This document shows, in pieces, positions 29,491 to 34,803 of a DNA stretch of 34,803 bases (within the stretch, counting starts at the first letter, position 1; each line of letters starts with the position of its first letter). The DNA lies in IMG/VR virus record IMGVR_UViG_3300048586_000854, positions 1 through 34,803 of that record. The stretch is one strand, 5' to 3'. The translations under genes and the position numbers were made by a program. This DNA is from a virus. The notes beneath the pieces were generated by a model that was given only the letters and a program-made list of their open reading frames with translations, ran no database searches and was not told where the DNA came from.

Positions 29491-29554
29491 GCGACAAGAG
29501 CGCGACAAGAACAGCTAAGTGGCTGAAAACGGCTAGGTTAATTCTTCTGCCGAA
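29491..29554. repeat. Inner element right attachment region
   Basis: Arm-like repeat GCGACAAGAGCGCGACA (29491-29507), CTGAAAACG (29523-29531) and core TGCCGAA (29548-29554). The frame is open from the codon after the integrase stop into terL, so stop readthrough would join the two. Confidence 0.65.
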
Positions 29555-31358
29555 GAAGAACGGCAAGACCACGAACGCCGCCGCGCTCGGCCTGATTGCC
29601 CTGATGATGAACCGGCGCCCGAATGTCGATGGCATCATCGTCGGCCCCACGCAGGAGGTCGCCGACAAGTGCTTCGCCCAGGCGGCGGCGATGATTGCGG
29701 CTGACCCCTACCTGTCGCGCCGTTTCAAGGTGAAGGAGCACATCAAGACGATCATCGATCTGCATGTGGACCCGGTCACCGGCGTGCAGATGAATGCGAA
29801 GCTTAAGATCAAGAGCTTTGATCCGAAGGTCGTCACAGGGTCGATCCCCGCCTTTGCGATCCTCGATGAACTGCACGTCATGGCGCACGCCAAATATGCG
29901 AGCCACGTCATCGGCCAGATCCGGGGTGGCATGGTGACGAATGAGGAGAGCCTGCTCATCATCATCACCACGCAGTCTGAGGTGGAGCCGTTCGGGGTCT
30001 TCAAGGAAGAGCTCGACTATGCGCGCGGCGTGCGTGACGGACGCATCACCGAAGGCGTGCGGATGCTGCCGATCCTCTATGAGTTCCCCGAGGCGATGCA
30101 GATCGCCGAAGACAAGCCATGGAAGAATCCGAAGAATTGGCCGGCGGTGCTCCCGAACCTTGGGCGCTCCATCACCATTGATCGTCTGACGGCGGAATGG
30201 CGGACGGCGCAGGACAAGGGCGACGGTGCGGCGCGCGAATGGGCGTCGCAGCACCTCAATATTCAGATCGGCCAGGCGCTGCATCACGGACGGTGGATCG
30301 GGGTCGATTTCTGGCCGGCGGCGGCGGATCGGCGCATCACGCTCGACTATCTCATCGCTCATTCGGACGTGATCACGTTCGGCGGCGATGTCGGCGGGCT
30401 CAAGGATCTCTGGGGCCTTGCCGCTCTGGGGCGGCACAAGGTCACCCGGCATTGGATGCTGTGGGTGCCGCAGATCCTCGGCGAGAACCACGCCATGGTG
30501 GGCTTTGCGACCGTGCAGGACATGGTGCGCGCCTTCCTCGACGACGAGGAAACGCACCTCGAGGCCATGGTGGCCTTCATTCGTGAGGCGAAGATCGACG
30601 ACGATCTGCGCCGCATCGCGGCACTGAAGCGCCCGTCGACGGCCGAGGATTGGCGGGAAGTGGCTCGGGCCTATAACGGCCCGAAATACGCCAAGCACGG
30701 CTACCACACCCGGCTGGCCAAGGCGCATGTGAAGTGGCGCGGCATCGCGGATACGCCGTGGTCGGCGCCGCTACCGCCGGCCCGGCCGGCAGAGGCAACC
30801 GCGCCGGCACCGGCTCCAGTCTCTAGCATGACTGACTATGAGGTGCGCGCGCTGCAGCAGCAGCTGAAGGATGCGCTTTACGATCCGGGCTTCATCGACG
30901 GCAAGATGGGGACGCGCACCCGGGCGGCGCTGTTCGCCTTCCAGACCGACAACGGCCTGCCGGCGACCGGAGAGATGAACGCGGAGACGCGCGCATTCAT
31001 CCTCGCCCATGGCGTGCCGACGCGGCAGCTGGCGCCGGAGCGCGAGCGCGCCACGGCGGCGAGCCTCGCCGAGGCCGGGCGATTGCCACCGGCGGCGCAG
31101 GCGGCCCTCAAGGGCGGCTGGTGGGCCAAGCTGCAGGCGGTGCTTGGCGCCATTGCCATGGCGATCTACGGCGCGTGGGAACGGTCCGGCGACGCGCTGT
31201 CGTCCCTCTCGCCCTTCAAGGAGGATCTGCTCGCCGCCGGGCCGTGGCTGTTCTTCGCCGCGGTGATCGGCATTTCGCTCGTGCTGTGGCTGCGCTCGCG
31301 CAACGCCCTTGACCAGACGGTGCGGGCGGTGCGCCTCGGCCGCGATACGGGGGCGTGA
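29550..31358 (+). pseudogene. terL 3' part fused in frame to muramidase C-terminus
   Basis: From 29550 the frame continues Walker A (PKKNGKTTNAAAL), then Walker B (FAILDELHVM), motif C (LIIITTQSEV) and the first nuclease Asp (FGGDVGGLKDLWGL). At about 30462-30470 (LW|VPQILGEN) it changes to a DUF3380-type N-acetylmuramidase: HAMVGFATVQDMVRAFLDD, ARAYNGPKYAKHGYHTRLAKA. It ends with a peptidoglycan-binding domain (LQQQLKDALYDPGFIDGKMGTRTRAALFAFQ) and a TM helix. The terminase nuclease lacks its later acidic residues, and the muramidase lacks its N-terminal catalytic part. No start codon of its own before 29604. Confidence 0.85.
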
Positions 31359-31361
31359 GCG

Positions 31362-31706
31362 ATGGGGTTGATCTCGCGCAAGCTCCGCACCGTCGAGGGC
31401 GGTGGACTGATGTTTTGGTGCCCCGGCTGCGACGGGGCTCACATGGTGCGCGTCGGCGAGGGTGATGGCCCGCGCTGGGGCTACAACGGCAACCCCGATG
31501 CGCCGACTTTCACGCCCTCCGTTCTGGTTCGTGGCGTCGACCGCCTCACCGACGAGGAGCGCGAGCAGGTGATGGCCGGCCAGCACGTCGAGCCTCGCCC
31601 CATCGTCTGCCATTCCTTCGTGACCGATGGACGAATCCAGTTCCTCGCCGACTGCACGCACGATCTGGCCGGCTTCACGGTCGATCTGCCGGATTGGGAG
31701 TCGTGA
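31362..31706 (+). CDS. DUF6527-like protein of lysis region
   Basis: 114 residues with a Cys pair in FWCPGCDGAHMV and later CHSFVTDGRIQFLADCTHDLAG, matching the small Cys-containing DUF6527-type proteins common next to holin genes in alphaproteobacterial phages. Function not established. Confidence 0.65.
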   Translation: MGLISRKLRTVEGGGLMFWCPGCDGAHMVRVGEGDGPRWGYNGNPDAPTFTPSVLVRGVDRLTDEEREQVMAGQHVEPRPIVCHSFVTDGRIQFLADCTHDLAGFTVDLPDWES

Positions 31707-31708
31707 CG

Positions 31709-32128
31709 ATGGGGCTGACCTGGAAAATCGTCACCTGGGCGCTTTCCTTCGCGTCCAGCGGCACGGTCGGCCGGGTACTCGACACGCTCGACAAGCGGAC
31801 CGACGCGCAGACCGAGCGCGAGCGGGTCGCGGCGGAGGTCACACGGGAGGCCATCCGCGCCGAGGTGGAAGCACGGCGGGCCGGGCGCGACGTGCTGATT
31901 GCCGAGCAGGGCCGATGGTACACGGCCATTATCCGCCCGCTGCTGGCACTGCCTGTCATCATCTTCTTCTGGAAGGTGATTGTGTGGGACAAGGTGTTCG
32001 GCTGGGGCACGACTGACCCGCTCACGGGTGCGGCGGCCGAATGGGCGGGGGCCATCGTCACCACCTATGTCGGTGGGCGCACCGTCGAGAAGGTGGCGAG
32101 CACTCTTTCCGCACGGTGGGGGCGGTGA
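31709..32128 (+). CDS. Holin (3TM type)
   Basis: 139 residues. A long helical charged region (RTDAQTERERVAAEVTREAI) precedes hydrophobic segments ITWALSF-like at the N-terminus, AIIRPLLALPVIIFFWKVIVW and AAEWAGAIVTTYVGG, the pattern of the 3TM_holin family. It would permeabilise the membrane for the endolysin. The stop overlaps the next ATG by one base. Confidence 0.78.
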   Translation: MGLTWKIVTWALSFASSGTVGRVLDTLDKRTDAQTERERVAAEVTREAIRAEVEARRAGRDVLIAEQGRWYTAIIRPLLALPVIIFFWKVIVWDKVFGWGTTDPLTGAAAEWAGAIVTTYVGGRTVEKVASTLSARWGR

Positions 32129-32481
32129 TGGCCGATATCCCGCCTGACCCGGCCCTGTGGGGCATCAAGATCGCCCACCTTGCGGCTGGTTTCATCGGCG
32201 GGCTCGCCCGCTCGCTGACGCACCCGGGCGGCTCGCTGGCGCGGCATGTGTGCGCCGCTGTCGTCGGCACCGCTGTCGCCGGCTATGGCACGCCCATCGG
32301 CGCGCATTTCGCGGCGCGCTGGCTGGCGGCGCCGGAGATATCGCCTGCCTCCGTCGAGGGGATGGTGGGCTTTATCCTGGGGCTCATCGGCATGTCGCTG
32401 TGCGAGGCGGCGATCCGCTGGGTGCGCCGCTGGCGAGACGGCCCGCCGCCAGGATGGAGGCCGCCGCCATGGCCTCGGTGA
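32128..32481 (+). CDS. Membrane protein of lysis cassette
   Basis: 117 residues with three hydrophobic stretches (IAHLAAGFIGGLA, VCAAVVGTAVAGYG, GMVGFILGLIGMSLCEAA) and an Arg/Pro-rich tail. Probably a second holin or antiholin by position; not recognised as a family. Confidence 0.6.
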   Translation: MADIPPDPALWGIKIAHLAAGFIGGLARSLTHPGGSLARHVCAAVVGTAVAGYGTPIGAHFAARWLAAPEISPASVEGMVGFILGLIGMSLCEAAIRWVRRWRDGPPPGWRPPPWPR

Positions 32482-32687
32482 TCGTCGACGCCGCGACCGG
32501 CCTCCGGGCCGATTATCACAAGCCCACGGGCCGGCTGCTCATCGCCGGCCCTTCGTTCTTCGCCATAGGGACGCTGGAAGAGATGGAGCAGATCGAGCGC
32601 TTCATCCGGCACGCCCGGCACCAGGTTCGGGCCGATGCCTATGAGGGCCGCTGGCCGGCACCGCCGGAGATCAAGCCGGAATTCTGA
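32469..32687 (+). CDS. Small hypothetical protein of lysis cassette
   Basis: 72 residues (ASVIVDAATGLRADYHKPTG, FFAIGTLEEMEQIERFIRHARH). The ATG at 32469 has GGAGG 8 bp upstream; an ATG at 32454 is possible. It overlaps the preceding gene. No motif. Confidence 0.5.
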   Translation: MASVIVDAATGLRADYHKPTGRLLIAGPSFFAIGTLEEMEQIERFIRHARHQVRADAYEGRWPAPPEIKPEF

Positions 32688-32763
32688 CATTCGCGCGAGC
32701 GCGCGGATCGCCGCCGGGACGCCTCCCGGTTCATCGCCCTCGGGCGTTCCTCCCTGTCGACTT

Positions 32764-32797
32764 GCCCCGCCGGCCGAAAGGTCGCGCGGGGCTTTTT
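32764..32797 (+). terminator. Rho-independent terminator of lysis operon
   Basis: GCCCCGC (32764-32770) pairs with GCGGGGC (32786-32792), followed by TTTTT. It lies 76 bp after the last lysis gene. Confidence 0.85.
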
Positions 32798-32823
32798 CGT
32801 CGTTTCTGGCCTATGCTCCCGGC

Positions 32824-33066
32824 ATGGCATCCAACGGCACCATCCGCGAGTGCATCACCCTCGGCTACGGCATACGGGCGACATGCCTGGCGTGCTGGCA
32901 TGCGCGGGAACTGGACTTGCCGGCGCTGGCCGCGCGTCTCGGGCCGGACCACGGCGCTCTGCATGACGATCTCGTCCCGCGCCTGCGGTGCGCAGCGTGC
33001 GGCAGCAAGCGAATCGCGCTCACGGCGCTGCCGCCCGACGTGCCGACTTGGGGCGGCGCTACTTGA
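32824..33066 (+). CDS. Small zinc-binding protein near attR
   Basis: 80 residues with two CxxC pairs (RATCLACWHAR and LRCAACGSKRIAL) consistent with one zinc site; the rest is short helices. ATG at 32824 lacks a strong ribosome-binding site. It follows the lysis terminator, so it has its own promoter or is a cargo gene. Function unknown. Confidence 0.55.
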   Translation: MASNGTIRECITLGYGIRATCLACWHARELDLPALAARLGPDHGALHDDLVPRLRCAACGSKRIALTALPPDVPTWGGAT

Positions 33067-33305
33067 GCGACAGCCAGGCCTCACAGTCATCGCACAGGGC
33101 GCCGTCCGGCTTCCGTCGGCCGCAACTCGGCGGACATATCGAACGAACACGCCACAGCCATAAGCGGAGCCAAAGCCGGCGGGCGAAAGCGAGGGGGCAC
33201 CAGCGTCGCCGAGGTTCGGGAACGCCACCGGAACAGGCGTCAGAACGCTTTGTCAGAACGGCGTCAGAACGCCTCGCCAAATCGACTGGCAATTCAATAA
33301 GATGG

Positions 33306-33329
33306 CTGGTCGGGGCAGCAGGATTCGAA
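33306..33329. repeat. attR of outer prophage (in tRNA-Pro)
   Basis: Same 24 bases as 617-640. It forms the 3' part of the intact tRNA-Pro, including the encoded CCA, so integration leaves the tRNA functional. Confidence 0.93.
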
Positions 33330-33383
33330 CCTGCGACCTGAAGTACCCAAAACTTCCGCGCTACCGGGCTGCGCTATGCCCCG
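33307..33383 (-). tRNA. tRNA-Pro (anticodon UGG)
   Basis: On the minus strand the 77 bases fold as a full tRNA: acceptor CGGGGCA/TGCCCCG, D-arm GCGC/GCGC, anticodon stem GAAGT/ACTTC with loop TTTGGGT (anticodon TGG, G at 37), T-arm GCAGG-TTCGAAT-CCTGC, and encoded CCA. Host gene and integration target of the outer prophage. Confidence 0.96.
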
Positions 33384-33505
33384 ACAAGGTTCGTTCCCGA
33401 CGGACGGGACCCTTCTTTCCAGCCCAGTAGGCCGGGCCGCAGTCAGATGGCACAGAAGGGTCCCGCTCGGCAAGATGGCGCGGGGCGGTTCGCTGCCGGC
33501 CCGTC

Positions 33506-33760
33506 TTAGCGGGCCGACGCTGCCTTGCGCTTGACGGGTGCCGGCTTGGCGGCGACAGCCGCACGCTCGCTGGCTTCCTTCGCCAGACGCGCCGCCCGCA
33601 GCTGGGCGGTCTTGGCCTCACGCCGGGCGACTTCCTGCTGGATCGTTTCCATCGCCGCGCGCGAAATCGCCTCGGCCTTGCTTTCCATCCGGGTCATGGC
33701 CGGGCGGGCCACGGGTTCATCGCCGGTGGGGTGAGCGGAGGCGGGGAGCGAAGGGCTCAT
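33506..33760 (-). CDS. Conserved small helical protein (host)
   Basis: 84 residues, Ala/Lys/Arg-rich: [32 protein letters not shown] is one long amphipathic helix, with a basic C-terminal tail ([13 protein letters not shown]). Similar small proteins occur in Hyphomicrobiales. Role unknown. Confidence 0.6.
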   Translation of the reverse strand: MSPSLPASAHPTGDEPVARPAMTRMESKAEAISRAAMETIQQEVARREAKTAQLRAARLAKEASERAAVAAKPAPVKRKAASAR

Positions 33761-33805
33761 GGTCGTTTCCTTTCAACGTCGGGAGGCGAGGGACGGTACG
33801 CGCCG

Positions 33806-34087
33806 CTAATCGGCGGCGGGCGCCGGGGCGGCGGGTGCGCGGGCGGGGGCCTGCCGGGTCGAGGGTTTCTTCTTCGGGGCGGCGATCAACCCCTCACGCA
33901 CGGCCTGCTTGCGCGCCACCTTGCGGGCACGGCGAACGGCTTCACCCGCCTCGCGGTTGCGGCGCTCGGAGGGCTTCTCATAAGCGCGGCGCGCCCGCAT
34001 CTCGCGGAAAATACCCTCGCGCTGCATCTTGCGCTTCAGAACCTTCAAAGCCTGGTCGACATTGTTATCGCGTACGAGAACCTGCAA
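33806..34087 (-). CDS. rpsU: 30S ribosomal protein S21
   Basis: 93 residues starting with TTG ([20 protein letters not shown]), the invariant start of alphaproteobacterial S21, then [19 protein letters not shown] and a long basic helix; the last 25 residues are a Pro/Ala-rich extension. S21 helps 30S initiation. The TTG start is set by homology and by the AGGA upstream. Host gene. Confidence 0.93.
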   Translation of the reverse strand: MQVLVRDNNVDQALKVLKRKMQREGIFREMRARRAYEKPSERRNREAGEAVRRARKVARKQAVREGLIAAPKKKPSTRQAPARAPAAPAPAAD

Positions 34088-34153
34088 ATCCTGTCCAATC
34101 CTATGGTCTGCTCGAATGGTAAAAATCGCCGCCGTGAACGACGACGCTTTGCC

Positions 34154-34182
34154 TATATAGGACGACGGACAGCAAAAGTCAG
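34154..34182 (-). promoter_or_regulatory. Probable rpsU promoter
   Basis: On the minus strand CTGACT (complement of 34177-34182), 17-bp spacer and TATATA (34154-34159), about 70 bp upstream of the rpsU start codon. Confidence 0.5.
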
Positions 34183-34497
34183 GGCCGGTTACGTTTTTGC
34201 CGCGACGCAAGGCGCGCCCGGCACGGGAGGAGGCGGCGCAGGCACGAGGTGGAATGCTGTCACGATGATGGAGAAGTGCTGTCCGCGTGGCCGCGAATGC
34301 TATGGGATGGCGCGGTATCGGCATCCTGCTGCGGGCTTGTCCGCCGGGTGCCGCACGGCAAGGCCGGCTGCAGATGGGGGAAGCCGGCGGGCGGCCATTG
34401 CCAGAACGTTTGGAGCGCCTTAATCAGGGCGGGCAAGGCGCGGGCCCGCCACGAGCCGGAACGGCGGAGCGGCGGTCGCGGCAAGGGAGCGAGGGAA

Positions 34498-34803
34498 ATG
34501 GTCGCACGCATCTACAAGCCGACCCGGACCGCCATGCAGTCCGGCAACGCCCGGACCAAACTCTGGGTGCTCGACTATGAGCCGGAACAGCCCCGTCTGG
34601 TGGAGCCGCTGATGGGCTATACCAGCTCTGGCGACATGAAGAGCCAGGTGCGCCTGCGCTTCGACACCAAGGAAGAGGCGGTCGCCTATGCCGAGCGCCA
34701 CGGCATTGCCTATCAGCTGCACGAGCCGCAGGAGCCGGCTCGCCGCCGCATGGCTTACTCCGACAATTTCAGCTTCCGCCGCATTGGCCAGTGGACCCAC
34801 TGA
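34498..34803 (+). CDS. NADH dehydrogenase NDUFS4-type accessory subunit
   Basis: 101 residues: RIYKPTRTAMQSGNARTKLW, FDTKEEAVAYAERHGIAYQL and YSDNFSFRRIGQWTH are the signatures of the ETC_C1_NDUFS4 family, an 18-kDa supernumerary subunit of complex I present in alphaproteobacteria and mitochondria. ATG with GGGAGCGAGGGA upstream. The stop is at the last base of the window. Confidence 0.92.
   Translation: MVARIYKPTRTAMQSGNARTKLWVLDYEPEQPRLVEPLMGYTSSGDMKSQVRLRFDTKEEAVAYAERHGIAYQLHEPQEPARRRMAYSDNFSFRRIGQWTH

Larger units (their letters stand above)
19750..29554. mobile_element. Inner integrative element (candidate phage satellite) inside terL
   Basis: About 9.8 kb inserted in the outer phage terL between P-loop codons. 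The common core TGCCGAA is at 19750-19756 and 29548-29554, and fusing the flanks restores ...NLVP-KKNGKTT.... It has its own tyrosine integrase at the right end and an excisionase-like gene at the left, three wHTH genes, a cos copy, capsid, tape measure, tail-chaperone-like ORFs, BrnTA and two accessory genes. I see no terminase, portal, protease or lysis gene. Satellite is the favoured reading; a decayed second prophage is possible. Confidence 0.88.
617..33329. mobile_element. Outer prophage integrated in tRNA-Pro (defective)
   Basis: About 32.7 kb bounded by a perfect 24-bp direct repeat: 617-640 (attL) and 33306-33329 (attR). The attR copy is the 3' end of an intact tRNA-Pro gene, and the integrase gene lies next to attL. 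The gene order int, leftward early genes, cI/cro, replication, HNH-cos-terS-terL, lysis is that of a temperate siphophage. It cannot be functional as it stands: terL is interrupted by a second element and also truncated by an in-frame fusion to a muramidase, and no portal, protease, head or tail genes of the outer phage remain. The boundaries are read directly; the phage type is inferred from gene order. Confidence 0.93.

Noticed and set aside
33059-33292. Minus-strand frame ending CGRRKPDGALCDDCEAWLSLK
   Set aside because: The end looks like a small zinc ribbon, but no suitable start codon or ribosome-binding site was found close to it and the N-terminal half is low-complexity. Could be a remnant.
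1-34803. CRISPR array, rRNA or insertion sequence
   Set aside because: No regularly spaced repeat-spacer pattern, no rRNA sequence and no transposase or terminal inverted repeats were seen anywhere in the window.

Overview
The window is from a GC-rich alphaproteobacterium, most likely of the order Hyphomicrobiales. The flanking host genes are a DUF192 protein, a tRNA-Pro, ribosomal protein S21 and an NDUFS4-type complex I subunit, which is a typical alphaproteobacterial set. I cannot place it to genus from the sequence alone.

Positions 617-33329 are a prophage inserted into the 3' end of the tRNA-Pro(UGG) gene, bounded by a 24-bp direct repeat. From the left it carries a tyrosine integrase and a wHTH (excisionase-like) gene; a leftward early operon (small membrane proteins, a sliding clamp DnaN, a DnaJ-type zinc protein, a GapR/DUF2312 protein, a cupin); a lambda-like immunity region (LexA-type CI repressor, Cro-like gene, divergent PL and PR promoters sharing one operator motif); and three reverse-strand cargo genes ('morons'). 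A rightward early operon follows (regulators, DnaA-like AAA+ initiator, SNF2-type helicase, DNA methyltransferase, TSCPD protein, wHTH replication protein with an iteron array inside its gene). The packaging region comes next (HNH-kinase fusion, cos-like site, terS, terL), and then a lysis module before attR.

The large terminase gene is broken twice. First, a second element of about 9.8 kb (about 19750-29554) sits inside the codons of the terL P-loop; joining the two flanks across it restores LVP-KKNGKTT. Second, the 3' half of terL is fused in frame to the C-terminal part of a DUF3380-type N-acetylmuramidase, so the portal-to-tail region of the outer phage has been deleted.

The inner element has its own complete tyrosine integrase, an excisionase-like gene, three consecutive wHTH genes, an HK97-fold major capsid protein with a signal-peptide-like N-terminal extension, a tape-measure protein, tail-assembly-chaperone-like ORFs, a BrnTA toxin-antitoxin pair and two accessory ORFs. 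It has no terminase, portal, protease or lysis gene that I can see. It does carry a second copy (about 75 bp, about 84% identical by hand alignment, 32/33 in the core) of the outer phage's cos-like site, in the same orientation. The content fits a phage satellite that brings its own capsid and tail-length proteins, copies the helper's packaging site and integrates into the helper's terminase gene. A doubly decayed prophage is the main alternative. This nested element is the main point of interest in the window.

Stretches over 300 bp without a gene are 21500-22002 (cos copy, an extended -10 promoter and imperfect repeats), 27007-27395 (BrnT promoter/operator and an array of TTGGCG-loop hairpins) and 34088-34497 (rpsU promoter, otherwise nothing recognised).
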